Origin: Tetragonia tetragonoides
Lineage: Eukaryota; Streptophyta; Magnoliopsida; Caryophyllales; Aizoaceae
Length of the DNA stretch: 64,000 nt
NCBI GenBank assembly: GCA_038025085.1
Contig: CM076152.1
Coordinates: 26,062,001 to 26,126,000 of the forward strand
Direction of reading: 5' to 3'
Position numbers and translations under genes: made by a program. Below, in pieces: positions 11,282-22,294 of this stretch (its first letter is position 1; each line of letters opens with the position of its first letter). The notes beneath the pieces are model-generated. The model was not told the DNA's origin, did not search any database, and worked only from the letters and a program-made list of their open reading frames with translations.

Positions 11282-12990
11282 TTGTTTAATATTTAAGAGG
11301 GTGAGACTCGAAAGTCATATTTTGCATCATTTGCATCATTTGCATGTGCCTTGGCACAACCTTTTGGCCCTTATCGACCCTCGAGGAAGTTTGTGTCGCA
11401 ACTCGTAGACAACGCATATATCTAAAGGAATATACAGTTGTCCTATCGTGCAAATCGACGCTTCCTCACCCATGACTCATCAATCCTTTGTTGATGAAAA
11501 GAATTACAATCGATGTGTCGACCATCCGCCAAACGGAAATTGTAATTTGTCGTGGTAACCTCACAGGAGCCAAAAGCCTTTAACCCACATTCGTGCATTC
11601 GCTTGCTTGTTGTGCATGTGTCGTTGTAATGCCCGTCTGATCACATGTTTGCCTGTAAACTACGTTGTTATAATGCTTGCTTGAACGCATGAATACCGTG
11701 ACTATGTGCCAACATGTACTTACGTGCTAGGAGTCATTTCTTTTATTTTTAGCTAGTTCCTAATGCCCAAAAAAAGTGTGAGAATTCTATTCAATGAGCA
11801 CTCGTTTCCCCAATGATATATTTTCATATAGCGTCGAAGTCATGAACAATTTTCTAGAACCTTTTAGCAAAAAAAAAGAGTCAGTCTCTCCAATTCCCCT
11901 CTCCCACTTTTTTTTTTATTTTTTCTTTTCTTTTCTTTATTTTATTTTTTTGATGTAATTCAGATTCGAAAAAAAAAAAACCGCCGAAAAAAAAATAATA
12001 CTAAATTCCGAAAATCAAAAAAAAAAATGCCGAAATTTCTTTTTTTTTGTTTTATCCCATTTTCCATTTTCTTTGAGTCAAAAAAAATAAATAAATAAAC
12101 GCCGAAAATAATGAAAAAAATTCGGAAAATAAAAAAATTGCCAAATTTCTTTTTTATTTTATTTTATCCCATTTTCCATTTTCTTTGAGTCTAGAAAAAT
12201 AAAAAATAAATAAAATAGGATGGTCCGTCTTTTTCTATTTTTTTTTTTTTCGTTCATCGACTTCATTTTTTCCTTTGATATGAGGGGAAATAATCGGGCA
12301 TTTAGGCTTAGGTTGTCATTTTTCTATTTCTTTGCATTGCATTGCATTACGTCGTACGTATTAGACGCTCCATGCTAGGATTCATAACTAGTCGTCATGT
12401 TTGCACTGTCGTCATTTTGCATATGCATTTGTACAAAAATCCGAGTCTTGCATTCATCAATGTCTCCATTTGTTCATTACGTCTCATACACTAGAAGTCC
12501 AGAAAGGTCACTCATTAAGTGCTTTAGAGTAATTCCAGGAAGCATCCACTCATTGTCATACATGTCAAGGTCAGTTCGTCATGCATCTTGCATATTGTTG
12601 TCGTAACTCTGTCATTGCATTGTCGTCATCATGCATTCAAGTTCATATGAGACGTCCATAGGCACATTAACCTTAGGGGTCATCGAGGGTCTTCTAAAAA
12701 TAACGAGTCTTTGTTTTCAAGTCCTTTCTTTGGCGTCTTTCTAAGTTGAGACTTGTGTTCAGGATTGGGGACTCGAGGAAGATTTACGGTGACAAAGGTT
12801 GGGCTCGATTGTCCGGCAGATTGATTCGTGTACAAGCTACTTGCAAGACACCACCACATTCCAAAAGGCCATCACCCCATAATCCATCACCACCACAAAG
12901 CTCGCCCCCACTCAATACATCCTTTACCTCACCAATCACACCCCCAAACTTCACCATGGTCAAAACCACTGACGAGAGGTTTATGAGCTC
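11282..12990 (+). other. Untranslated leader of element B
   Basis: No gene is seen. The part from 11870 to 12260 is built of A and T homopolymers and contains a roughly 115-bp direct duplication (about 12000-12190) that includes TTTTATCCCATTTTCC and TTTTCTTTGAGTC. Such tracts are hard to sequence, and lengths here may be unreliable. Confidence 0.6.
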
Positions 12991-13690
12991 ATGAGTGAGG
13001 TGGAAAGTCTGCGACTCAAGGTTGAAGATATCGACAGGAAAAGAGAAGAAGAGTCAAGGATCCCTTCCGATTCCGATTCTGAGGAAGAAGGTTCAGATGC
13101 CATGCTGGCTAAGATCACCTCTGTGCTCAAGAGTAGCGACTTGATCTCCAACTATAGTGCCAACGTAGGAAAGTTCGACACTAAGATCAAGGGCAAGCTT
13201 CCAGCCAAGTTCTCCATGCCCGAGGTTCCGACGTTCATTGGCACTGATAATCCACAAGATCACCTCAAGGCCTTCACCAATGCCATGGCTTTAAGAGGAG
13301 TTGACAAAAATATCTACATTCACTTGTTCCCACAGACTCTTGATGCCCAAACTCGTCGTTGGTTCTAGACCTTGAATTTAGAACTACCCAACTTGGTCCG
13401 ATTTTACCACAGTCTTTCTTGTACGCTACAAGGAAAATGTTGCTCTACCTATGACCCTTCGAGAGTTAGAGATCACGAAACAAGAAGAAGATGAGCGATT
13501 CACTGCCTTCCTTAGGAAGGTAGCCGAACTGGTTGAGCGACCTTCGCAAGCTGATCAAATCCGCCAACTCATCAAAAACCTACAACCTGCTTACAAGGAA
13601 CCCCTCAAGTATCAAGCAATTGACTCCTACAACCGGCTCTATGTTGTGGGCATCCTAATTGAACATAACCTTCTTAGGAATTCCATTTAA
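12991..13690 (+). pseudogene. Element B gag, broken and truncated
   Basis: The frame at 12991-13368 has an acidic N-terminal part (SDSDSEEEG) and the capsid block around KLPAKFSMPEVPTFIGT, ending at a TAG (13366-13368). A frameshift follows, and 13451-13690 carries PMTLRELEITKQ and the helices to YNRLYVVGILIEHN. Compared with element A, a few residues of the RRWR segment are missing near 13515. The nucleocapsid zinc motif and all of pol are absent. Thus even the undamaged ancestor made at most a capsid-like protein. Confidence 0.82.
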
Positions 13691-15892
13691 GTCGTGAACA
13701 ACACGGGTACCTACAGGGGGTTGTCCTTCGTATCCTTGTGAACAGCCTATGCTCGAGAAGTTGAAGAGAGTCAAAGTTTCCTAGTGTGCAAGTCTAGTTA
13801 AGTCCAGTCAAGTTTAATGATATCTAGTTGTCTTTTCAATTCTTCCATAGAGTCTAGCTTACTTCTCGTGTAATGCTTTTCTTCGATTCAATAAAGATTG
13901 CATTTTGATTCCCATCATTGTTCTTTGTTCAATTCTATGACGAACTTAAGTTGCCTATGACGGAATAAAAAAAATCAAAAAAAAATTCAAAAGAAAGCCT
14001 TCATTGTGGAAAACATTAAGCAACAACTCCCTAATGATCATCCCTATAGAAGCATACAGTTGAACCGTCCGTGCCGAGGACAGGAGGCATTCATTTGGCA
14101 CTTCACATCAATATCCTTTACTACCCTATACATCATTACCACTTGCAACCCTTTGAGCCTTAAACACATAGCCTTTCATTTCTTAACCACATCATCCTTA
14201 CCCGGGGAATGGGTGTGTGCGACATCGGAGTAGAAGCAACCTTCTAGGCAAGGTGGACCGACCTACAAAAAGAGCCACCAAGAGGAATACCAAAAAACAA
14301 ATATAGAGAACTCGCAAGTTCAAAATTAAAAAAAAAAAAAAAAAAGAGGAAAAAATTCAAGAGCGATCAAAGATCCAAAAGAGTGAAAACACTCCTAGCA
14401 CAACCAAACAATGGCCTTACCTAAACATAGGTCTCTTAGCCACCTTGCCCAGATTACAAGCTTCTATACCATCTAGCATACTTTGGGGAGGGGATTTACA
14501 ATGGGTTTCTTTGAACCTTTATCCTTTCTTTGACACCTTAACCCAGCCTGACATTACAACCCTAAAGCCCTCCAAGAGGTACGACCATTCAATTGTACGG
14601 TCCTGAACTACGTTTGCCTGATTCTATAAACTGGATACGTAGGAAACCTCAAGGAGGTCCGGCCATGACAACCACTTTGTCACATGATCATAAAGAAGTT
14701 TTCCTATTCCACCATTCTCATCTAAGACTAAAAAAAAAATGAGCCCGGTAGGTTGAAAACCCGAAAGGGCGGCCTAGGCAAAAGTTAGGGCAACCAAAAA
14801 AAAAATATATAAAATAGATAAAATTCAACATCTTGAGGCAACTTAAAATTCCGAGGATTTAGAACATTGTTTCTCATGTAAGCGCTCATTGGTCAGTTGT
14901 CTAGAGGTCATACTCATCACCTTTCTCGTAGGCTTGCACACAAACTTCCCAACTGGGGGCTTTTTCAGAATGAGTCGGTTCCTTGTCCGCTACGTTCCAA
15001 GTTGGCCATTTTGTCCCTATACCTTAAGTTAGGATAATTTGTACCGCCGCATCAACACCCATAGCTCCTCGAGTAGGTCATAACCATCAAGAACCACACA
15101 TTAAACTGGGGGCTGATTCTCCCTTGACTACACCCAGTTTTGTCCACTTTTCTCATACTCTTTCAAGATTACCACAAGAATGAAATTCTTGAGGTCAAAA
15201 ACTTTTCTCATATGAAGACCCTCTTCAGACCCTATAGGAGAGTCGTGCATGTTAGGCTAGGCTGCATGGAGCTGTGAGTTAATAGAGTCTGCATCCATCA
15301 TATTTGCATAAGTACTAGAGTCGCCTTTAAAGGCATGTATGTTTACATAATTTCTCAGTGTCTTGAGTCCCTACGTCTTTACATGTAAATCCCCCTATTA
15401 CCCGTGCATATTATTATGTCATGTGTTGTGCATCTTGTCATGGTCAGTCGGGCATGTCTATTGCATCTTTTCTCTATGTGCATATTTCCACTGCAGGTTT
15501 GAGTCTACCTGCTCTCCATCGAAACTAGCAAGCAAGCCCGAAACTCATGATCAAGTCCAGAGGCAACCTTCCAACTACAGCCAAGAATGGACATAACCTT
15601 CCAACAACAGCCAAGCGCGCGGGCCCCTTTTGCTGTCCCACGGCCCCTTTTCCAGTCCAAAGTTCGTTATTACAGTTCATCTCGCGGCAACATTAGTAAA
15701 AAACGCGCGGGAGCAAAGCCCTCAGGCCCACAAATTCAAAATTTGACAGTTAGCTTATTTTACGGTACCTACTACTTACAGGTAAAACTAACCCATTTAT
15801 TTTGCAGGATCTACATGGCGACGACTCTTACGACCAGGAGCGCCCAATTTATCCATAAGCCCGAAATTTTCAACGGCACTTGTCAAGCAATT
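13691..15892 (+). other. Noncoding interior of element B
   Basis: No convincing gene. Two blocks are shared with element G: the CTACG...CGTAG block at 14608-14642 and a segment at 14741-14792 containing AAAGGGCGGCCTAGGCAAAA. Short frames here, such as 15363-15916, have no recognisable content and are not called. Confidence 0.6.
14608..14642 (+). promoter_or_regulatory. Conserved CTACG...CGTAG block, element B copy
   Basis: CTACG at 14608-14612 and CGTAG at 14638-14642 can pair and enclose a 25-nt loop with CCTGATTC. Elements A (19624-19659) and G (62298-62330, minus) have the same arrangement after their last coding region. The role is unknown; an RNA signal is my inference. Confidence 0.5.
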
Positions 15893-16672
15893 CAACACTA
15901 CAATCTTCCGGGTTAGTCGATGATCGCTAAAGTTATTGTGGTTAAACTATCCCTGGGCAACACTACAATCTTCCGGTTTAGTCGATGATCGCTAAAGTTA
16001 TTACGGTTAAACTATCCCTGGGCAACACTACAATCTTCCGGTATAGTCAATGATCGCTAAAGTTATTGCGGTTAAACTATCCCTGGGCAACACTACAATC
16101 TTCCGGGTTAATCAATGATTGCTAAAGTTATTGCGGTTAAACTATCCCTGGGCAACACTATAATCTTCCGGTTTAGTCAATGATCGCTAAAGTTATTGCC
16201 GTTAAACTATCCCTAGGCAACACTACAACTTTCCGGTTTAGTCAATGATCGCTAAAGTTATTGCGGTTAAACTATCCCTGGGCAACACTACAACTTTTCG
16301 GGTTAGTCAATGATCGCTAATGTTATTGTGGTTAAACTATCCCTGGGCAACACTACAATTTTCTGGTTTAGTCAATGATCACTAAAATTATTGCGGTTAA
16401 ACTATCCCTGGGCAACACTACAACTTTCCGGGTTAGTCAATGATCATTGAAGTTATTGCGGTTAAACTATCACTGGACAACACTACAATTTTCCGGTTTA
16501 GTCAATGATCGCTAAAGTTATTGCGGTTAAACTATCCCTGGGCGACACTACAATTTTCTGGTTTAGTCAATGATCGCTAAAATTATTGCGGTTAAACTAT
16601 CCCTGGACAACACTACAATTTTCCGGTTTAGTCAATTATCGCTAAAGTTATTGCGGTTAAACTATCCCTGGG
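15893..16672 (+). repeat. Tandem array, 12 x 65 bp, in element B
   Basis: Twelve units of exactly 65 bp start at CAACACTACAATCTTCCGG and end at AACTATCCCTGGG. Units differ by point changes only; none changes the length. More diverged pieces (GTCAATGATCGCTTAA and similar) follow to about 17060. The array sits in the 3' untranslated part shortly before the polypurine tract, the place where Tat elements are known to grow satellite-like repeats. Confidence 0.92.
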
Positions 16673-17337
16673 CAAGGTTACAGATTTTGTATGCTTCAGT
16701 CAATGATCGCTTAAAGCGGTTATACTGTCCATTGTTTTTATATGTTTCAGTCAATGATTGCTTAACCTATTGCATTTAAACTGTTCATATGTTTTAACCA
16801 TTTTGCAGCAGTCATTTTGATCGCGTTGTCTCGTCGACCTTTTCGTTTCTTATGCATGGACGGAATCTCTGCATCCGCCGAGTGGTGTTTAGTCAATGTT
16901 TGCTCGATAAAGCATTTATACTATTCACTCTCATGTTACTAACCATTTTTTGCAGCCGTTATTTTTAATCGCGCTGTCTTGTTGACTTTTTCGTTTCTCA
17001 AAAAGGGACGAAATCTCGACATCCGCCGAGCGGTGTTTAGTCAATGTTTGTCGAAGCACTCTATGTTGATCATCCTCAAAGTATTGCTAACTTTTTCATT
17101 CACTCTGAATACAGGTCCCCAGCAGACGTTTAGACCAGCTATCCTTCTACTATTAACCTTTCAGTTTCTCTTGTGTTCACAGGGATGAAATCTTAGCACA
17201 CTACGAGCATTGTTCCAACACAGGTTTGTCTTCATATACATACATATTGTACACTCTCACACACCGTTGCACATCAGCATCCTGCATGTCGCCTTCAGAA
17301 TACTTTGATCTTCGCTTTTATTCAAACCCGATCAAAG
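16673..17337 (+). other. Diverged repeat remnants before the 3' LTR of B
   Basis: No gene. Degenerate half-units continue the 65-bp array, and a second phrase, CATCCGCCGAGxGGTGTTTAGTC, occurs twice (about 16870 and 17020), suggesting an older repeat of about 155 bp. Confidence 0.5.
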
Positions 17338-17347
17338 TGGGGGCTTC
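17338..17347 (+). other. Polypurine tract of element B
   Basis: GTGGGGGCTTC directly precedes the 3' LTR. The same sequence stands before the 3' LTRs of A (26131-26141) and G (61020-61031, minus). It primes plus-strand DNA in LTR elements. Confidence 0.75.
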
Positions 17348-18606
17348 TGTAGACGCCAAAAAAGCGTCTTCAGATTTCTCCGCAAAAGCCCGATGATGAA
17401 AGGAGTAATTTTTAAGCTTGAACTGCTATTTTGCTTTAATAGTTTAAAATAAAGTCTCAAGCTTTTCTCCAAACACTCCTTTATTTTCATTCCATCCAAA
17501 AGCCCCGTTCAAGACATTTCCAACGACACGTCTCATGCCTCATTCCGACCCCCGACCGCCAAGTTGCGATAGAGGGGCAAAATCGTCTTTCGCCACTCAA
17601 GGGTAAAACAGTCTTTTCCCATTTTTCGGATCATTAAAAATTCCCCAGAAGATAAAGACAGGCTGGATGACGTCATCCAGCTGGCTGCTGACAGAAGTCA
17701 GCGGCCCTGGAAAACGTCCCTGGGCCGCTAGCGGCGCTGCCTTTCTCCTCGGGCCCGGCTCATTTTTTAAGCCTGTTTCATTTTTCAACTCATTTTCACC
17801 CGTCCAACCCTACTTCTCCACGCCTATGTAAACAACCCTCCACCCTTAGTTCAAAACAGACAGTCTACAGTTGACACCCTCTATTCTCAGTAGTATTGAT
17901 TCTGAGCTTCTCCCTCTTTCTTCCATAAACAATTCTATTCTATTCTCGGGAGTATTGACACCGAGCTTCTCCCTCTTTCTTCCAAACTTGAGATCTATTT
18001 TTACTATTCTTGTCAAATATAGCCTACAGTTCAGGTACAAAATCCTGAGGGCTCAAATTAAATTAATTGCTTAACTGTTTTTTTTTCCAATAGTCATAAT
18101 GTAGATATCATGCTAGAATAACGTTTTTATTGCTTCCTAAATATGTCTGTATAGTCGTTGTGCTGCTCAACTTGTCAAATCGAATGCATGTCTAAATAAG
18201 GGTTAAAAGTAAATGTTGTGATGCTTGTGATGAACCAATTAATAGTCTAAGTCTAGGTTGTTAATCCGGTTTGTGTGGGAATTATGTCTTTAAATTATTA
18301 AGCAAACTTGAGTTAGTAGAGGCCGTCATAATACGGGCGAGTTGGGTGCCTAACACCTTCCCACCTCGTACCTTCGCCCCCGAACCCTTTATTCTTGGGT
18401 ACTTATATGTTTTATATAAGCGGGAGTCTTTTTAAAAACATGATTAGTTCACTTTTCGCGGTATTGGGTTGTCCCTTCGGTTTGTCCCTTCGATAAAACG
18501 CCGATAGCAGATTTGTTACCTCTTTCATTGTTTTTATTCAATTCAAGTCTTTACAAAAGCTTTTCTAACTCGATGGTCCCTTGAACTTATCTAAGCCCAC
18601 AACTGA
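17348..18606 (+). repeat. 3' LTR of element B, 3' end missing
   Basis: Matches 9885-11262 but stops after the CAACTGA phrase, lacking the last 65-70 bp that in the 5' copy end GGTCCTTACA. It is followed at once by CCAAG and integrase sequence. The G+C cluster is shorter than in the 5' LTR, with one palindrome instead of three. Confidence 0.85.
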
Positions 18607-18611
18607 CCAAG
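18607..18611 (+). repeat. Right target-site duplication of element B
   Basis: CCAAG, paired with ACAAG at 9880-9884; it is followed by the codon series CCG TTA TAT ACC of the interrupted integrase. Confidence 0.6.
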
Positions 18612-18612
18612 G

Positions 18613-19500
18613 CCGTTATATACCTTCACCTCACCTTGGCCTTTCTCTGCTTGGGGAATACACATCATTGGCAAGATAAGCCCGACAGGAAAAGGAGCTC
18701 ATGAATATATCCTGGTCGCAATCGACTACTTCACCAAGTGAGTCGAAGCTCAATCATACGCAAAGCTCAAGGCAAAGCATGTGGTTAAATTCATCAAGAA
18801 TAACATAATAGCTAGATATGGAGTTCCCCAAGAAATCATCAGTGATAATGGGTCACACTTCATGAAAGAAGTAATTGAGCTTTTAACCCAGTTTAAGATC
18901 CAGCACCGAAAGTCGTCTCCCTACAGATCGCAAACGAACAACACAGCAGAGACAACTAAAAAAAACATCAAGAAAATCATTAAAAGAATGTCTGAGAATT
19001 ATCATGATTGACCTGACAAATTGCCATTCGCACTTTGGGGTTACAAAATGTCGGCCCGCGCATCAACAGGAGCAACACCATACTCCTTGGTCTATGGAAT
19101 GGAAGCTGTATTGCCAATTGAGCTAAAGGTCCCATCTCTACGGATCGTTTTAGAAAGTCAAATTCCAGAAGTGGATTGGGTCCAAGCCCGCTATGACCAA
19201 TTAGTCTTGCTAGATGACAAAAGGTTACAGGCTTTGCACAATGTAAGAATCTATCAAAAGAGGTTAACAAAGCATTCTAACCAAAAGCTCAAACTAAGAG
19301 ACCTCAAAGTTGGAGATTTAGTACTTAAAGAGGTGAGGGCCAATGTCACTGACCCAAGAGGCAAATTCAGACCCAACTGGTCAGGCCGATTCCTCATTAC
19401 AAAGATCCTACCAGGTGGAGCAGCAAGATTAGCATATTTTGACGGCATTGAGTTTAGTCAATGGATAAACATGAATCAATTTAAGAGGTTCTATACTTAG
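18613..19500 (+). pseudogene. Element A integrase, catalytic core and C-terminal part
   Basis: This continues the frame of 9403-9884. The DDE spacing is intact: codons 18661, 18844 and 18949 are 61 and 35 codons apart. The first is His (CAC) where Asp is expected in the WGIHIIG motif; the Asp of SDNGSHF and the Glu of TAETTKKN are present. TGA replaces Trp at 18739-18741 and again at 19009-19011. The C-terminal part (19021-19500) has the GxxPYSLVYGMEAVLPIE block and the RGKFRPNWSGRF beta-barrel and ends at TAG 19498-19500. No chromodomain is seen, as expected for Tat elements. The lesions make it inactive. Confidence 0.85.
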
Positions 19501-19623
19501 GCAAGACACTCAATGTTTCACTTTCGAGAGGCCCATACAAGGCTACACAATCCCCCAAAAAAAAAGATAATAAAAAAAAAAATAAATAACGGGATTTAAT
19601 ATTAAAAAAACAACGGATAAGAA

Positions 19624-19659
19624 CTACGAGCGGCCTGATTCCCCTAAAATGATACGTAG
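19624..19659 (+). promoter_or_regulatory. Conserved CTACG...CGTAG block, element A copy
   Basis: CTACG at 19624-19628 and CGTAG at 19655-19659 flank a 26-nt loop with CCTGATTC, 120 bp after the integrase stop. It is shared with elements B and G. Confidence 0.5.
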
Positions 19660-19660
19660 G

Positions 19661-20054
19661 ACAACCCAATTGCAATTGGGCCCGACCCCTTCATCATTTC
19701 GCGTTCAAAAGTTGTTAAAAAAATGTGTGCATATAATAAACACTAAGTTGCAATATTAAATAAAATAAGCATGTCTGCATAAATAATAATAAAGTCCATT
19801 ACAAAGTCTTGGTAATTCCTAAATATTAAGGCAAAAATTAAACTTAAATCTAAAGAAGGGGCACATCACCCTTATTGAATTTAAATCAAAATAAAAGGCA
19901 ATCCTAAGCTAGACATGTTCCAAAATAATATTTCCTTAATAGACTACTCCGTAGCTTCGGTAGTAGGGACTGCATCCTCCATGGGCTCATCTACCTTTGG
20001 GTCTTCCACTTCGCGTTCCTTGGGAGCCCATCTCTCACGAACCAAAGGCTCTCT
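19661..20054. other. Spacer between integrase and the first antisense gene
   Basis: No gene. The A+T-rich stretch 19720-19900 lies downstream of the antisense gene on the minus strand, where its 3' untranslated region would be. No clear poly(A) signal can be singled out. Confidence 0.45.
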
Positions 20055-21479
20055 TTATTCAACCTCCATTAGAGAGATGCTTGAGGAGGCCTCATGATCA
20101 TTGGCCCAAATTTGGGGCTCTACTTGCGGCTTGGTAGTAATCTTTTCCAAAGCCTTCTTGGCCTTCGGGTTGAGGACACTTCTCACATGCTTGACTCCTT
20201 TGTTTACCTTCCCTTTAGGATCATTGGGGTTTGAAAGTCTTAAGCTGGCTTTGACTGATTGGGCCTTGAGATCGCCTTGTTCGGATTTCCTGCATGCATG
20301 ACGACCCTCCGCAGTCTTACAGTCCATCCAAGCTTCATAGGCCGAAGATATGGTCGTAGGCCCCTTGACGTGAGGAATAGTCCACTTACGGCGACGATCC
20401 CACGCACACTCCCATGATCGCACCATGCTAATTGTTAAAGCCCGTGTAGCAGGAGCAATACTATCCTTTTGTGGGATAATTTGACGTTTCCGATATTGCC
20501 GCATGATACGGCTAGGAAATATGTAAGTCAAGTTTTGAAGGCCAAAGATTTGATAATATCCCGTTTCCTTGGTACATCCGATTGCGGATTTTAGGCCCAA
20601 ACACTTAATAGTCCATCTTAGCAAAGGGCAAGCTTTAAGGTACCCGCGCCATTCATCAATGGTTGACTCATAATAGAGCCTTTGGCGAGCAGGAAATTGC
20701 TTTGGTTGATATTTGAGCGCATTAGCAGGCCTCTCAATGAAGCACATGTGCTCCAGGAGCCATATCTAAAAAAACCACAAGGCAAAAACATAGAGTTAGA
20801 TATCCATTAAAGAGCCAAACTTTAATTCAAAGCAATTTATTCAAGCACTCACTTGGAGGAGAAGAGGGCTTCCCGTCCATCCGCCAGGCGACGGCTCTTG
20901 TTTCTTGCGGTCCAAACAAATTAAAGTTTCACCAAGAACAAGAGACATTGGGGTAAAATCGTTTTGAATTTGTTTCACAATTCTAGGCATACAAGTTTTA
21001 CCATTATTTCCTCCACCAACAAAGAGGTACCTATGCAAGAGACATAAGATAAAAGCACGCCTATAATAAGTCTCATCATGGTTATCCCTTACCTTGGAGA
21101 ATAAGATGTCAATCACACCATTGAGGTCTAACTCACCGCTCCTTGCAACGGAGGAGGCTTGTGTTGAGGATAGGCCAAGATACCTTTTATAATAGCCTTC
21201 AAGGTTTGCCGCAAGCCATGGAGTAGCGGGAGCTTGATCATGAGGAAACCCAAGGATAGCAGCAAATTCTTCGGGAACAGGGCATAATTCGTTGTACCGG
21301 AATCGAAAGACATAGAGTTTGTCATCGCAAAATTCAATGGAAGCCTCAAGAAGGTTCCAAACGATTTGAACTTTCTTTATGTGGAAGAGAGCATTCAAGT
21401 GGAAAGGCACAATTCTCATCCTTTCTTTGGAGGTCATAGATTGTAACCACTTGTCAAATTTAGCATCAAAGCTTGTCAT
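20055..21479 (-). CDS. Intact two-exon antisense gene, DUF7745-like protein (445 aa)
   Basis: Exon 1 is 21479-20853 (209 codons, from ATG) and exon 2 is 20765-20055 (236 codons plus stop). The 87-bp intron has donor CAA|GTGAGT and acceptor TTTTTTAG|ATA, phase 0. The joint puts LLLQ next to IWLLEH, a combination typical of this family. N-terminal features are FRYNELCPVPEEFAAILGFP and a region of hydrophobic helices. Later come YIFPSRIMRQYRKRQIIPQ and a basic, Lys-rich tail with PKAKKALEK. The domain is of unknown function and is seen in plant retroelement-associated proteins; I compare it from memory with DUF7745 and the related plant mobile domain. The gene lies inside element A, opposite to gag-pol, between integrase and the PMD gene. 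No nonsense or splice lesion is present, unlike every sense gene of A. Confidence 0.78.
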
Positions 21480-21639
21480 GGATAAAAACTAAATTAATGG
21501 GGAGGTTTCTCTCTCTAAAAAGCTCTCTAGTGCTACTTTTGCTAGTAAATTATGAAGGTGATGTCCCAAAACCGGACTAACCCAATGCTTATATTGGGCT
21601 CGCACGAAAAAGACGAAAAAATAAGGCAATGCGTCAAAA

Positions 21640-21800
21640 AAGGGCTTCAGCGGCCCCTGAGACAGCCGCCGAAGGCTCGGTGGCCCAGATAGTGTAGCAC
21701 AGGCCCAGCGGCGCAGCGGCAGGCTGCCGAGCCCCAGAGGCACAGCCGCTGATCCTGGCAACCCTTGTTTTCGCCCCTGCTCCTTCGCATCAGCCGCTGA
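21640..21800 (-). promoter_or_regulatory. AGCGGC-rich cluster upstream of the DUF7745-like gene
   Basis: A G+C-rich island in A+T-rich DNA, 160-320 bp upstream of the ATG on the minus strand. It holds several AGCGGC/GCCGCT words, the same vocabulary as U3 of all four Tat-type LTRs. On the minus strand AATATAAG follows at about 21575, a possible TATA-like element. A promoter role is inference. Confidence 0.45.
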
Positions 21801-21859
21801 ACGCCTACCTTTGACTGCCGGGCTATTTTCTCGAGACAATCCTCTTTTCTCCGATTTTG

Positions 21860-22294
21860 GACACTTTCCTTAACCGTTTTGGACTCCAATTTGGCTCTAT
21901 TTCCTATTTTTCATTATTATTTCCATTTTGTATTATTTCCTTATTACTTATGGAAGATCAAAAATTTCCTTATTTCTTTCGGACGATTATCATCTTTTCT
22001 TTTTTGTTTATTAACCCCTTTTTCTACTTATTCATTTCATTTCATTTTTGCATCCCTTTCCTTTTTTTATTTTTTTAGGGGGATAGGGTACATCCAATTT
22101 TAACTTTTTTGGCTGTACCATTTTTTGCTACATGGCTATTACTTGCGTTTTTGCTTGACTACCTATGCAATTGCATTAGCCTAATTACGTGCAGGCACCA
22201 ATAAATGAGCAAAATTTACAAGCAAAGTTCGAATGTTTGTTCAACACGAATGTTCAAAAATGTATTTCATACAAATACATTATCATAAAAATCA
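21860..22294. other. Spacer between the two antisense genes
   Basis: T-rich on the plus strand (21900-22140), no gene. It would hold the 3' untranslated region of the PMD gene and the far upstream region of the DUF7745-like gene. Confidence 0.45.

Larger units (their letters stand above)
9885..18606 (+). mobile_element. Element B: gag-only Tat-type LTR element nested in the integrase of A
   Basis: LTRs at 9885-11262 and 17348-18606 begin TGTAGACGCC. A primer site (TGGCGACTTCACTGGGGA) follows the first and a polypurine tract (GTGGGGGCTTC) precedes the second. The inside holds only a broken gag frame (12991-13690) and long noncoding DNA with an array of twelve 65-bp repeats. No protease, RT or integrase is present, so the element must have depended on proteins of a relative. 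Removing it together with one target duplication rejoins the integrase frame of A exactly, which proves it is the younger insertion. Confidence 0.9.

Noticed and set aside
15893..16672. Regular repeats that could suggest a CRISPR array
   Set aside because: The units are contiguous 65-bp tandem copies without spacers, in a plant retroelement.
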